A DNA stretch of 64,000 nucleotides from an uncultured Candidatus Nemicrothrix sp. (GTDB lineage: Bacteria; Actinomycetota; Acidimicrobiia; Acidimicrobiales; MedAcidi-G1): NCBI GenBank assembly GCA_913055915.1, contig CAJXKL010000009.1:1-64000 (forward strand), read 5' to 3'. How positions within the stretch are numbered: the first letter of the stretch is position 1; each line of letters starts with the position of its first letter. Under the pieces are notes generated by a model. It was not told where the DNA came from, did not search any database, and was given only the letters and a program-made list of their open reading frames with translations. Positions 39,788-49,184 of this stretch are shown here, one piece after another. A program made the translations under genes and the position numbers.

Positions 39788-40957
39788 TCAGGCGGCTTCT
39801 TCGGCTGGGTCCCAGGCGTGCAGGTCAGCGAGGCGAGCGTCGTTGGAGAAGACCTCGACAATCGGGAACTTCATGCCGAGACGGCGTAGCAGCTTGCGGA
39901 CCTCGAGTTCCTCGTTCCAGACAACCAGGCTGACCACCACGCCGGACTCACCGGCACGTGCAGTCCGTCCTGACCGGTGGAGGTAGGTCTTTGCATCGGA
40001 TGGAGGGTCGTAGTGGATGACGACGTCGACGTCGTCGACGTGGATTCCACGGGCCGCCACGTCGGTTGCCACCAGCGCCTTCACCTTTCCCTTGCCGAAG
40101 TCGCCGAGCGCCTTCTCCCGCTGGCTCTGGCGGAGGTCACCATGGATGGCAGCGGCCTTCACACCCTCGTCGACGAGTCTGCGGGTCAGCTTGTCAGCAC
40201 CCCACTTGGTCCGGGAAAAGACGATCGTGCGGTTGGAGGCGTTGATGATCGTCGCCGCCACCTTCACACGGTCCATCTCGTGGACAGCCAGGAAGCGATG
40301 CTCCATCTCCTCGACGGTCGCCTCACCTGCAGCGACCTCGTGCATCACCGGATCCTGCTGGTAGCGGCTGATCAGGCCACCGACCATGCCGTCCAGTGTC
40401 GCTGAAAAGAGCAGTGTCTGGTGGTCGGACTCGGCGCGGCGCAGAATCCACTCGACCTGGGGCATGAAGCCCATGTCGGCCATGCGGTCGGCCTCGTCAA
40501 TGACCACCTTCTGAACGTCCGCCACCGAGAGGTCCTTTCGCTCGATCAGGTCGATCATCCGGCCCGGTGTGGCCACGACCAACTCGACGCCCCTCTCCAG
40601 GGCCGCTATCTGCCTTTCGATGGGTGCTCCCCCGTAGACGGCCAGAACCGAAATGTTCCTGGCCTTCGCCAAGGGCTCCAGTTCACGACAGACCTGCACT
40701 GCCAGCTCGCGGGTCGGAACCAGGGCGAGGCCGGTGGGTCGGCCAGGCTTGGCCTTTGAGAGAAGTTGCACAAGGGGAAGGCCGAAGGCAAGGGTCTTGC
40801 CGGAGCCGGTCTTGGCACGGCCGCACACGTCACGGCCGGCGAGACCGTCTGGGATGGTGAGGGTCTGGATTTCGAACGGGGCGGTGATGCCCCGCTCGGT
40901 CAGAACGTCGACCAGATCCTGGTCGACGCCTAGCTCGGCGAACTGGGTCGTCGTCAT
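39788..40957 (-). CDS. DEAD-box RNA helicase
   Basis: This 389-residue protein is a two-RecA-domain helicase with few extensions. In order: Q motif ITAPFEIQTLTIP, motif I AKTGSGKT, Ia PTRELAVQV, Ib TPGRMIDLI, motif II VVIDEADRM, motif III FSATL, motif V VATDVAARGIHV, motif VI YLHRSGRTARAG. It unwinds RNA at the expense of ATP, in ribosome assembly or RNA decay. There is no long basic tail, so it resembles the short RhlE type. The 183-bp gap upstream (40958-41140) has no gene I can support. Confidence 0.93.
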   Translation of the reverse strand: MTTTQFAELGVDQDLVDVLTERGITAPFEIQTLTIPDGLAGRDVCGRAKTGSGKTLAFGLPLVQLLSKAKPGRPTGLALVPTRELAVQVCRELEPLAKARNISVLAVYGGAPIERQIAALERGVELVVATPGRMIDLIERKDLSVADVQKVVIDEADRMADMGFMPQVEWILRRAESDHQTLLFSATLDGMVGGLISRYQQDPVMHEVAAGEATVEEMEHRFLAVHEMDRVKVAATIINASNRTIVFSRTKWGADKLTRRLVDEGVKAAAIHGDLRQSQREKALGDFGKGKVKALVATDVAARGIHVDDVDVVIHYDPPSDAKTYLHRSGRTARAGESGVVVSLVVWNEELEVRKLLRRLGMKFPIVEVFSNDARLADLHAWDPAEEAA

Positions 40958-41140
40958 CTGTCTTCATTTCTCGGCGGCCGGGCCACCGGGTTCGTCACCC
41001 GCGGTCTCGTGCGGGTATCGCCACCACCGTTCATGGGTGACGATTCCGGCCCGGGGTCGACACACAAGCGATCAACTTGGCCCGGACGGGCAGAACCAAG
41101 CCTACCTCCACGGGCGCCGTGTCGTCAGAAACGGCGGTAC

Positions 41141-41419
41141 TCAGCCCGCCACGACCCTCCCGTTGGCCACCGTGACACCCTCCGCGCCCAACATCTGAGC
41201 CTGTTCCACCTCGAGCCCGGGAACGAGACGGCCCGTCGAGGTGACGACCCTCCACCATGGCCACCCGTCACTGTCACGCAGAAGGCGTCCGACGGCCCTG
41301 TGGGCACCGGGATGCCCCGCCTCCGCGGCAACCTCACCGTAGGTGACAACCTCTCCGGACGAGAGGCGTCCGAGCACCTCGGCCACCGCAGACTCGAATG
41401 GCGTTCTGTCCGCATTCAC
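41141..41419 (-). CDS. Alkyltransferase-like (ATL) protein
   Basis: This 92-residue protein is a single MGMT DNA-binding domain: SSGEVVTYGEVAAEAGHPGAHRAVGRLL (recognition HTH and arginine finger), then WPWWRVVTSTGRL. In active MGMT this motif is PCHRV with the acceptor Cys. Here PWWRVV has Trp at the Cys position, the defining trait of ATL proteins. It should bind alkylguanine lesions and recruit nucleotide excision repair, not repair directly. Size fits the small bacterial ATLs. It ends 5 bp after the cyclase, in the same direction. Confidence 0.85.
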   Translation of the reverse strand: MNADRTPFESAVAEVLGRLSSGEVVTYGEVAAEAGHPGAHRAVGRLLRDSDGWPWWRVVTSTGRLVPGLEVEQAQMLGAEGVTVANGRVVAG

Positions 41420-41424
41420 CGGAA

Positions 41425-41964
41425 TCAGTAAAATTCTTCGGGTGATACCAGCCGAACCAGGTCGATGGATTCGGCGAAACCGTTGATCTGGTGCAGACCG
41501 AGACCCTCATGACCGGTGTTCACCAGAAGGTCCGAGACCATCGAGGCCGGCGCCAGCACCTCGTGTGGCTGCGCCATGTCGCACAGTCGGGAAGCCAGGT
41601 TCACCGCATCGCCGATATGGTCCTCGCCCTCAATGAGCAGAACCCATCCACGGGCGATACCGGCCCTGAGTGGCAGTACCGAGCCGGCTGCGTCAATGCA
41701 TGCCTCGATCTCGACAACGGTCTCAACCAGAGGCTCAGGCTCCACTCCGACAAGCATCGCCCCGTCACCCAGGAACTTCGCCACCCGAACCCCACGGTCA
41801 CCGGCGATTCGGCGGACCACGGCCCGAAAGCCGATGATCACGTCTACCGATGGCCCGTCACCCTCGGTGTCCATGAACGTCGTGAAGCCGGACAGGTCGA
41901 TGAACGCAAAGGTGCGATCCACCCGCTTTCCGATGCTTCTGGCCGTCTGGCCCATGTCTGCCAT
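41425..41964 (-). CDS. Class III nucleotide cyclase-domain protein
   Basis: This 179-residue protein is little more than a cyclase homology domain. FAFIDLSGFTTFMD (first metal Asp), RVAKFLGDGAMLVG (second metal Asp) and GEDHIGDAVNLASRLCDMAQP (transition-state region) are intact. It likely makes cAMP or cGMP as a homodimer. It is cytosolic, with no sensor domain seen. The frame is open to 42042, but TAGCCT sits 7 nt before the ATG at 41964, so that start is chosen. That hexamer overlaps the end of lgt. Confidence 0.8.
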   Translation of the reverse strand: MADMGQTARSIGKRVDRTFAFIDLSGFTTFMDTEGDGPSVDVIIGFRAVVRRIAGDRGVRVAKFLGDGAMLVGVEPEPLVETVVEIEACIDAAGSVLPLRAGIARGWVLLIEGEDHIGDAVNLASRLCDMAQPHEVLAPASMVSDLLVNTGHEGLGLHQINGFAESIDLVRLVSPEEFY

Positions 41965-41971
41965 GTCGTGG

Positions 41972-41977
41972 AGGCTA
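41972..41977 (-). promoter_or_regulatory. Leaderless -10 (TAGCCT) for the cyclase gene
   Basis: TAGCCT with a 7-nt spacer to ATG 41964, overlapping the lgt stop codon. Confidence 0.5.
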
Positions 41978-42820
41978 GTGAAGGTCGGGTCCGGCAGTCG
42001 AAACACCCACCCGTCCGGCCACGGTGACGGCACCACCGACAACGATCGCCACGAGGCTCATCCAGACGTTCACACGCAGCCCCCACACCAGGTACGCGGC
42101 ATCCACCCGGATCGTCTCCACCCACAGTCGACCCACGCCATAGCCGAACACCCACAGGCCGATCAGGTATCCCGGGCGCAGGACGCCGCGTCGGTCAACC
42201 CGTACCAGGAACCATGCGAGGACAAGATTCCAGATTCCCTCGTAGAGGAACGTGGGATGGAAGGTTGTGGCAGCGATGTGTTCGACAGGACGGTTTGCCT
42301 CGTCGATCCGCAGCCCCCATGGCAGGTCCGTCGGTCCACCAAACACCTCCTGGTTGAACCAGTTCCCCCACCGTCCGATCGCCTGGGCAATCGGCAACGT
42401 CGGTACCAGCGAGTCCAGCATTGAGGGCACGCTCATTCCGCGCTGGCGGGCCACCAGCACACCGACCAGAACACCGGCCACCAGGCCTCCCGGAATTCCC
42501 AGGCCACCCTGCCAGATGGCGAACACATCCCCCCAGCGACCCGTGAACCGCTTCCAGTCGGTGGCGACGTGATAGAGCCGAGAACCAATCAGCCCCGCCG
42601 GCACCGCCCACATCGCGATCGATGAGATGTCGTCGGGATCACCGCCCCTTGCCACCCAACGCCTCTGGCCCACCCAGACCGCTGCCACGACGCCGAGCCC
42701 GATCATCAACCCGTAGGCACGCAGTTGGACCGGCCCCAGGTACACAGACCCCGAAGACGGGCTGGGTATGAATCCGAGCAGCGTCGCCAGCGGAAGGGCC
42801 GTTACCAGCGAGGCGAACAC
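41975..42820 (-). CDS. lgt: Prolipoprotein diacylglyceryl transferase
   Basis: This 281-residue membrane protein has about seven helices and the Lgt signature AIGRWGNWFNQEVFGGPTDLPWG (about residues 144-166), including the essential Arg and Asn. LRAYGLMIGLGVVAA and GIPGGLVAGVLVG are also present. It attaches diacylglycerol to the lipobox Cys of lipoproteins, such as the protease at 32773. The GTG start at 42820 gives normal length. It lies 20 bp downstream of the 600-residue acyl-CoA dehydrogenase and is probably co-transcribed. Confidence 0.94.
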   Translation of the reverse strand: MFASLVTALPLATLLGFIPSPSSGSVYLGPVQLRAYGLMIGLGVVAAVWVGQRRWVARGGDPDDISSIAMWAVPAGLIGSRLYHVATDWKRFTGRWGDVFAIWQGGLGIPGGLVAGVLVGVLVARQRGMSVPSMLDSLVPTLPIAQAIGRWGNWFNQEVFGGPTDLPWGLRIDEANRPVEHIAATTFHPTFLYEGIWNLVLAWFLVRVDRRGVLRPGYLIGLWVFGYGVGRLWVETIRVDAAYLVWGLRVNVWMSLVAIVVGGAVTVAGRVGVSTAGPDLH

Positions 42821-42840
42821 CGTCGCCTACCCCGCCACCA

Positions 42841-44643
42841 TCAGGCCGAAAAGTCGTCGGCTGAGATTGCATAGAGGTCGCCGGCGCCAGCCGTCACGGC
42901 ACCCAACTGGGCACGCGCAATGGGCAACAACTGCTCCGCATAGAACCTGGCTACCACGATCTTTCCCTCGAGGTGCCCGGTGTCGCCGACGCCTTCGTCG
43001 AGCCGACGCCTTGCCCCAAGGGCCAGACGTGCCAACAGCCAGCCACCGACCACCTGACCGAACATCTTCAGGTACGGCGTGGCAGCGGCCAGAGCCTCGT
43101 TGGGATCGTTGACCCCGTTGGAGATGATCCAGGCCGTGGCCTCACGAAATGCTGCCAGCCCGTCTGCCAGGTTCGAACGGATCGAGTCGAAGTCGTCGCC
43201 CGCTGCCTCCAGCGTTCCGTCAAGTGTGGCAATCTCGTCGAGCAGGTCTCCCATCACGCCACCGGCACGCAGGGACAGCTTTCGGACCACCAGGTCGATT
43301 GCCTGGATGCCGTTGGTCCCCTCGTAGATCGGTGAGATCCGCGCATCCCTGAGGTGCTGGGCCGCGCCGGTCTCCTCGATGTAGCCGTAACCGCCGTGCA
43401 CCTGGATGCCGAGCGATGCCATCTCGACACCAACATCGGTGCACCATGCCTTGGAAATGGGGGTGAGCAGTTCGGCCCTCTCTGCAGCCGCCTGTCGTGT
43501 CTCGGGGTCGGGGTGGTGTCCGGCAATGTCGAGCGTCGATGAGTTGAAGTAGAGAAGGCACCGCATGGCATCGGTGTAGGCCCTCATGGTGAGCAGCATC
43601 CGCCTCACGTCGGCGTGCTCAACAATGGCCGACTGCTCACCACGTGGGGCTCCGACTGCTGTTCCCTGACGACGCTCAAGAGCAAAATCAGCTGCCAGCT
43701 GAAGCGCCCTCTCGGTCACGGCGAGGCCCTCGACCCCGACGCCGAGGCGGGCGTTGTTCATCATCTTGAACATGTAGCGCATCCCCTGGTGTTCTTCACC
43801 TATGAGGTAACCCACGGCGCCCTCACCGGATTCCCCGTACGACATGACACAAGTGGGGCTGGCGTGCAGGCCCAACTTGTGCTCAATGGAGACACACGTG
43901 TAGTCGTTACGCTCACCCGGTGAGCCATCGTCGGCCACCAGGTACTTGGGGACGATGAACAGGGAGATGCCACGGGTCCCCGGTGGGCTATCGGGAGTAC
44001 GGGCCAGCACCATCTGGATGATGTTCTCGGCCAACTCATGCTCACCGAAGGTGATGAAGATCTTGGTGCCGAAGATGCGATAGGAGCCGTCATCCTTCGG
44101 CACGGCCTTCGTCGTCAGGGCCCCCACGTCTGAGCCGGCCTGGGGTTCTGTGAGGTTCATTGTTCCGGACCACTCGGCCGTGACCATCTTCGGGATGTAG
44201 GTCTCCTTTTGCCTCTCGTCGCCGAAAGCGTGGAGAGCGTCGAGGGCACCTATGGTGAGCATCGGCCCCATCGACCAGGACCGGTTTGCGGTAGCAAGCA
44301 ACTCTGTGAGTACCGTCTGGATCGAACTCGGGAAGCCACCCCCTCCGTATTCGGGGTCCTGGGAGATGGCACCCCACCCGGAAGCCACATACTGGTCCCA
44401 CGCAGTGTGGAACTCATCTGGGACCGTGACCACACCGTCCGTGATCGAACATCCCTGCTCGTCACCGATGCGGTTGGTAGGAGCGATCACCTCGGCCACA
44501 AAGCGGCCCAACTCGTCGAACACCCCGTCGATGGTGTCCACATCGACATGGTCGAAGTCAGGGAGGTCGCAGACAGCCCCGATGTCGCCGATTTCGGCCA
44601 ACACCAGGCGGATGTCGTCGAGGGGCGGTTTGAAGTCGGTCAT
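42841..44643 (-). CDS. Acyl-CoA dehydrogenase, 600-residue type
   Basis: This large acyl-CoA dehydrogenase has NLTEPQAGSDVGALTTKA (flavin/substrate signature), FGTKIFITFGEHEL, IGEEHQGMRYMFKMMNNARLG and QVHGGYGYIEETGAAQHLRD followed by ARISPIYEGTNGIQAIDLV, with a helical C-terminal extension. The 600-residue architecture resembles FadE5/FadE6-type proteins that act on long or varied acyl chains. A leaderless -10 (TACCCT) precedes the ATG. It seems to be a separate unit from the 3828 operon. Confidence 0.92.
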   Translation of the reverse strand: MTDFKPPLDDIRLVLAEIGDIGAVCDLPDFDHVDVDTIDGVFDELGRFVAEVIAPTNRIGDEQGCSITDGVVTVPDEFHTAWDQYVASGWGAISQDPEYGGGGFPSSIQTVLTELLATANRSWSMGPMLTIGALDALHAFGDERQKETYIPKMVTAEWSGTMNLTEPQAGSDVGALTTKAVPKDDGSYRIFGTKIFITFGEHELAENIIQMVLARTPDSPPGTRGISLFIVPKYLVADDGSPGERNDYTCVSIEHKLGLHASPTCVMSYGESGEGAVGYLIGEEHQGMRYMFKMMNNARLGVGVEGLAVTERALQLAADFALERRQGTAVGAPRGEQSAIVEHADVRRMLLTMRAYTDAMRCLLYFNSSTLDIAGHHPDPETRQAAAERAELLTPISKAWCTDVGVEMASLGIQVHGGYGYIEETGAAQHLRDARISPIYEGTNGIQAIDLVVRKLSLRAGGVMGDLLDEIATLDGTLEAAGDDFDSIRSNLADGLAAFREATAWIISNGVNDPNEALAAATPYLKMFGQVVGGWLLARLALGARRRLDEGVGDTGHLEGKIVVARFYAEQLLPIARAQLGAVTAGAGDLYAISADDFSA

Positions 44644-44649
44644 GGGCGA

Positions 44650-44655
44650 AGGGTA
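44650..44655 (-). promoter_or_regulatory. Leaderless -10 (TACCCT) for the 600-residue acyl-CoA dehydrogenase
   Basis: TACCCT with a 6-nt spacer to ATG 44643. Confidence 0.5.
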
Positions 44656-44694
44656 CCCGCGACCCGCCCCTGCCTTCTGGTCAGGCCACCGGGT

Positions 44695-45333
44695 TCAGCC
44701 GGTCAGGTCGGCCACTGTACCGAGCACGACTGGGCCAACATGGGCCAGCCCGGAGTCGCCTGACAGCCAGTGCCTGCGGCAACGCAGATCGTAGGTGACC
44801 TGATGGTTCTCGGGGTCGTCGACCACGAAGAGCTCGCCGTCGTACACCTGCGCACCGTCGACAATGCGGGCGTTGTGCGTGGCCTGCGAGCCACACCAGC
44901 ACCGGGCCTCGACCTGCACCTCGACGCTCTCATCGGCCATCTCGAGGAGGCGTCGGGTGCCGTCGAACAAGAGCCCCCGGAAGGAGGTGAGCAGGCCGAA
45001 GGTGTAAACGTCGGCTTCGAGTTCATCAACGATGCGGGCCAACTGGTCGACCTGCTCGGCGAGGTAGAACTGGGCCTCGTCACAGACCATGTAGTCGAGC
45101 GTTCCGTGCCGGTCCTGCATCGCCACAGCCAACTCGTAGAGGTTGAGCCTGGGCCCCACCTCGACAGCATCGGCTGACACACCGAGAGCGCTCGACACCT
45201 TGCCATCGGCCCTGTCCAGTTGGCTGCACAGCAGGCCCTGGAGACCACGTGACGACAGGTTGTGGTGGATCTGCAGGGCCAGCGTGCTCTTGCCGGACCC
45301 CATGGTTCCGAACGAAAAGCGCAGCTTTGCCAT
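44695..45333 (-). CDS. tdk: Thymidine kinase (type II)
   Basis: This 212-residue kinase has Walker A FSFGTMGSGKST, Walker B region YMVCDEAQFYLAEQVDQL, the lasso-type substrate region TFGLLTSFRGLLFDGTRR, and zinc ligands ARCWCG and LRCRRH. This is the tetrameric type II thymidine kinase, which phosphorylates thymidine for salvage. It is encoded 25 bp after nrdJ in the same direction, so dNTP synthesis and salvage genes sit together. Confidence 0.93.
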   Translation of the reverse strand: MAKLRFSFGTMGSGKSTLALQIHHNLSSRGLQGLLCSQLDRADGKVSSALGVSADAVEVGPRLNLYELAVAMQDRHGTLDYMVCDEAQFYLAEQVDQLARIVDELEADVYTFGLLTSFRGLLFDGTRRLLEMADESVEVQVEARCWCGSQATHNARIVDGAQVYDGELFVVDDPENHQVTYDLRCRRHWLSGDSGLAHVGPVVLGTVADLTG

Positions 45334-45358
45334 CAGGCCCTACCGTCGCCTCGACTGC

Positions 45359-48121
45359 TCACGAGCACCCGCTCGTTGCACCGCAGTCGGTGCACACGTA
45401 ACACGAACCTGCACGCTGCATGGCCACGCCGCACTGCATGCACATCGGGGCCGAACTCGATGACCTGGTTGTCAGGTGCGCAGCGAACTGCGCAGCCGAC
45501 GGAATGCTGGGTGGATCAGGTGGAATGTCACCACCCTGACGGGTCTCGGTGGCGGACTCCTCCACACCGGGAAGGGTGGGCTGGATGCGCTCGCTGCTCG
45601 TGAGGATGTTCATCTCGGCACGCTCCTCGGTCGTCAGGTATTCGACGGCCAGGCGCCTGAACAGGTAGTCGATGAGGCTCGTTGCAATGCGCAACTCGGG
45701 GTCGTCGGTCATGCCGGCCGGCTCAAAGCGCATGCCCGTATAGGCCTCTACGAACGCCCGCAGCGGAACCCCGTACTGGAGGCCGTGGCTGAGCGAGATG
45801 GCGAAGGCGTCCATGATGCCCGCCAGGGTGGAACCCTGCTTTGAGACGCGGACGAAGATCTCGCCTGGGCGGCCGTCTTCGTACTCGCCGACGGTCACGA
45901 AGCCCTTGCAGTCGGCCACCCTGAAGTCGAACGTGAGCGACTTGCGGCTCCGGGGCATCTTGCGCCGAACGGGCTCATCTGGCGGTGCGGCCTCGACAAC
46001 CTGGTTGGCCGGCTTGTTTTCGCCCTTTCCCGAGGAGAGCGGCTGGCCCACCTTGCAGTTGTCGCGGTAGATGGCAACCGCCTTGAGGCCCAGCTTCCAG
46101 GACTCCATGAACAGTTCCTCGACATCGTCGACGGAGACGTCCTCGGGCATGTTGCAGGTCTTGGAGATGGCCCCCGACAGGAATGGCTGGACAGCCCCCA
46201 TCATGCGGATGTGGCCCATGTGGTGGATCGGGTTGTCGCCCATGGACGTGGCGAACACGGCGGTGTGCTCGGGCTTCAGGTCGGGGCAGCCGATGACCGA
46301 ATGGTTGTCGTCGATGTAACTGACGATTGCTGCCGACTCCTCTGAGGTGTAGCCGAGTCGCCCGAGCGCACGGGGCACGGTGCGGTTGACAATGGACATG
46401 GTGCCGCCACCTACGAGGCGCTTTGTCTTCACTAGCCCTAGATCGGGCTCGATGCCGGTGGTGTCGCAGTCCATCAACAGGCCGATCGTGCCTGTCGGCG
46501 CCAGCACGGTTGCCTGGCTGTTTCGGACACCGACACGCTGAGCGAGGGCACAGGCCTCGAACCATGCCTGGCGACCCGCAGCCACGAGCGCAGGTGCCGT
46601 TGCGTCGTCGAGCAGTTCGGCTGCCTCACGGTGTCGGTCGAGCACCCCGAGGGTGGGCTCACGGTTGGCCTCGTAGCCGGCGAAGGGACCCATACGGTCT
46701 GCCAGGCGTGCAGAGGCCCGGTAGGCCTGGCCTGTCATCAGCGACGTGACAGCAGTTGCCACGGCGCGACCTTCGTCGCTGTCGTAGGGCATGCCAAGCG
46801 CCATGAGCATGGCGCCCAGGTTGGCGTAACCGAGGCCCAGTTGGCGGAACGCCCGTGTGTTCTCGCCGATGGGGGCCGTCGGGTAGTCAGCGTTGCTCAC
46901 GAGGATCTCCTGGGCGGTAAACACCACGTCGACGGCGCGGCCGAAGCCCTCGATGTCGAAGCCGCCGATGGCCGTCGAGTCATCGTCCGGGTCGAGGAAG
47001 GTCAGCAGGTTGAGGCTGGCAAGATTGCAGGCTGAGTTGTCGAGGTGGACATATTCGCTACAAGGGTTACTGGCCGTGATCCGGCCGGTGTTGGACGCCG
47101 TGTTCCAGGAGTTGATGGTGGTGTCGAACTGCAGGCCCGGGTCGGCGCACTCCCACGCGGCCTGGGAGATCTGGCGGAAGAGGTCGCGGGCCCGGAGGGT
47201 CTCAATGACCGACCCGTCGGTGACAGCCAGAAGGTCCCAGTCGGCATCGGCATCGACCGCAGCCATGAACTCATCGGTGACCCTGACCGAGTTGTTGGCG
47301 TTCTGGTACTGGACGGAGTGGCTGTCGGTGCCGTCGAAGCCGACGTCGAAGCCGGCCTGTTCAAGAACGCGGATCTTGTTCTCCTCGCGCGCCTTGCACC
47401 AGATGAAGTCCTCGACATCTGGATGGCCGGCATCGAGGATGACCATCTTGGCCGCCCTCCGGGTCTTGCCACCGCTCTTGATGGTGCCGGCCGAGGCATC
47501 GGCACCACGCATGAAGCTGACCGGGCCACTGGCTGAACCACCGCCGGCCAGGGGCTCCCGCGATGAACGGATCCGGCTCAGGTTGATGCCCGCACCGGAA
47601 CCCCCCTTGAAGATGGTTCCCTCCTCGACGTACCAGTTCAGGATGGACGACATCTTGTCGTCGACCGCCAGGATGAAGCAGGCCGATGCCTGCTGGGGGA
47701 CACCGGCCACACCAATGTTGAACCAGACAGGTGAGTTGAAGGCGGCCCGCTGGGTGACGATCAGGTGCTTGAGCTCATCGGCGAAGGTCACTGCCTCGGC
47801 ATCGTCGACGAAGTAGCCGTCGCTCAGGCCCCACTCGGCAATGGTGTCGACCACCCGGTCGGTCACCTGCCGCAGTGATGACTCGCGCCCGGCGGTTCCG
47901 AGGGTACCGCGGAAGTACTTCTGGGCGAGGATGTTGGTCGCGTTCACCGACCAGCCAGCGGGAACCTCGACGTCGAGTTGTTCGAACGCCACACTGCCGT
48001 CGCGATGATCGACGAGGCGGGAGTCGCGCCTCTCCCATGTGACGGCGTCGTAGGGGTCGGATCCTTCGTTCGTGAAGTGTCGGCCGATTCCAAGCACTCC
48101 ACGATCGGGTACCAGCGTCAT
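45359..48121 (-). CDS. nrdJ: Adenosylcobalamin-dependent ribonucleotide reductase (class II)
   Basis: This 920-residue class II reductase has FNSPVWFNIGV, SACFILAVDDKMSSIL, GSGAGINLSRIR, SNPCSEYVHLDNSACNLASLNL (active-site Cys region), ATVLAPTGTIGLLMDCDTTG and KTCNMPEDVSVDDVEELFMESW. A C-terminal zinc-ribbon-like tail, MCMQCGVAMQR and YVCTDCG, carries the redox cysteines. It makes deoxyribonucleotides using vitamin B12 with or without oxygen. The ATG has AGGAG 7 nt upstream. No class I nrdAB is in the window. Confidence 0.95.
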   Translation of the reverse strand: MTLVPDRGVLGIGRHFTNEGSDPYDAVTWERRDSRLVDHRDGSVAFEQLDVEVPAGWSVNATNILAQKYFRGTLGTAGRESSLRQVTDRVVDTIAEWGLSDGYFVDDAEAVTFADELKHLIVTQRAAFNSPVWFNIGVAGVPQQASACFILAVDDKMSSILNWYVEEGTIFKGGSGAGINLSRIRSSREPLAGGGSASGPVSFMRGADASAGTIKSGGKTRRAAKMVILDAGHPDVEDFIWCKAREENKIRVLEQAGFDVGFDGTDSHSVQYQNANNSVRVTDEFMAAVDADADWDLLAVTDGSVIETLRARDLFRQISQAAWECADPGLQFDTTINSWNTASNTGRITASNPCSEYVHLDNSACNLASLNLLTFLDPDDDSTAIGGFDIEGFGRAVDVVFTAQEILVSNADYPTAPIGENTRAFRQLGLGYANLGAMLMALGMPYDSDEGRAVATAVTSLMTGQAYRASARLADRMGPFAGYEANREPTLGVLDRHREAAELLDDATAPALVAAGRQAWFEACALAQRVGVRNSQATVLAPTGTIGLLMDCDTTGIEPDLGLVKTKRLVGGGTMSIVNRTVPRALGRLGYTSEESAAIVSYIDDNHSVIGCPDLKPEHTAVFATSMGDNPIHHMGHIRMMGAVQPFLSGAISKTCNMPEDVSVDDVEELFMESWKLGLKAVAIYRDNCKVGQPLSSGKGENKPANQVVEAAPPDEPVRRKMPRSRKSLTFDFRVADCKGFVTVGEYEDGRPGEIFVRVSKQGSTLAGIMDAFAISLSHGLQYGVPLRAFVEAYTGMRFEPAGMTDDPELRIATSLIDYLFRRLAVEYLTTEERAEMNILTSSERIQPTLPGVEESATETRQGGDIPPDPPSIPSAAQFAAHLTTRSSSSAPMCMQCGVAMQRAGSCYVCTDCGATSGCS

Positions 48122-48370
48122 CTATGGCTCCTGATTTCGTCTCTTACCATCTGGGTCTCCGGCACCGGTGTCCCTGAAATGGAGCCGGGGTCTGACTGTA
48201 GGGTCCGCGGGTGACAACCACCGGGACCCTCCCGGAGGTGACCGCTGTCGCACCATACGGACTCACCCCTGTGGAGGACTAGGGGACTTGCTGTGGATTT
48301 CGCGACACTCACAGTTTCCTCAGGCACACGCCTGCACCACCTTCCCAATGCCCCAGCGTCGCCACGCGGT

Positions 48371-48376
48371 TACGGT
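48371..48376 (+). promoter_or_regulatory. Leaderless -10 (TACGGT) for the RibD-like gene
   Basis: TACGGT with a 7-nt spacer to the GTG at 48384. It decides the start against a frame that is open 72 codons further upstream. Confidence 0.5.
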
Positions 48377-48383
48377 TCGAGCC

Positions 48384-49145
48384 GTGCAGCAGGTGTTTCC
48401 CACCAACAGCGGCGCAGTCGTCGTGGACCCGGTCGACCTGGTCCACGACGATTTGCGGCGAAGCGATGGAACCCGCCCATGGGTTCTCATGAACATGATC
48501 TCCTCAGCCGACGGAGCGACAGTTGTCGACGGTGTGTCAGGTGGCCTCGGTGGCGATGCCGATCGTCGCCTGCTTGGCACCCTGCGTGGAGCGGCCGACG
48601 TGATCCTGGTCGGTGCGGGCACCGTGAGGGCCGAGAACTACAGGTCCCCCAGGACCCCCGAGGACCGGGTCGCCGTGCTGCGTGCAACCAGCGGAAGGCC
48701 TCCCCGCCCCAGACTGGCAGTGGTTTCAGCCAGCCTCTCCCTGGACCCGACCGCCATGATGTTCAGCCCGGTCGACCCGTCCGACCCGCCACCACTCATA
48801 TACACGGCTACTGGAGCACCTGTCGAAGGGCGACATGCCCTGACACGGATGGCCGAGGTGGTCGATGCCGGAACCGGCAACCGCGTCGACGTCAACCTGG
48901 TTGTGGCCGATCTCGCCAAACGTGGCGTCGGCGTGGTCCTGGCTGAGGGTGGTCCCTCGCTCAACCACCAGTTGGTGGATGCCGGCCTCGTCGACGAGTT
49001 GAACCTGACGATTTCGCCGCTGCTGGCGGCAGGAACCGCCAGGCGAATCCTGGCCGGCCCAGTTCTCAGGACACCAGCGGGGCTCAAGTTGGATCGGGTG
49101 CTGACCGCTGACGGGTTCCTGTTCTGCCGTTATCTGCTTGCCTGA
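48384..49145 (+). CDS. RibD C-terminal-domain reductase
   Basis: This 253-residue protein is a stand-alone dihydrofolate reductase-like RibD_C domain. RPWVLMNMISSADGATVVDG (NADPH and substrate strand), ADVILVGAGTVRAENYRSP and VVLAEGGPSLNHQLVDAGLVDELNLTISPLL are the family blocks. It may reduce the ribose ring of a pyrimidine intermediate in riboflavin or F420/flavin-like synthesis, or another folate-like substrate. No other rib gene is nearby, so the assignment stops at family level. Confidence 0.82.
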   Translation: MQQVFPTNSGAVVVDPVDLVHDDLRRSDGTRPWVLMNMISSADGATVVDGVSGGLGGDADRRLLGTLRGAADVILVGAGTVRAENYRSPRTPEDRVAVLRATSGRPPRPRLAVVSASLSLDPTAMMFSPVDPSDPPPLIYTATGAPVEGRHALTRMAEVVDAGTGNRVDVNLVVADLAKRGVGVVLAEGGPSLNHQLVDAGLVDELNLTISPLLAAGTARRILAGPVLRTPAGLKLDRVLTADGFLFCRYLLA

Positions 49146-49184
49146 GAGACACAGAGGCCTCACCCTGCCCCCGGGCACGGGTCT

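Noticed and set aside
38595-39986. A 463-codon open frame on the plus strand
   Set aside because: It is the shadow of the DNA methylase and helicase genes; its translation has no domain and is a high-GC artefact.
48122-48383. A cobalamin riboswitch before nrdJ (B12-box-like GTGCCGGAGACCCAG)
   Set aside because: The AACTGT-like element lies about 190 nt from the box, far more than in the known fold, and the other core strings are poor. NrdJ itself needs B12, so off-switching by B12 would be illogical.
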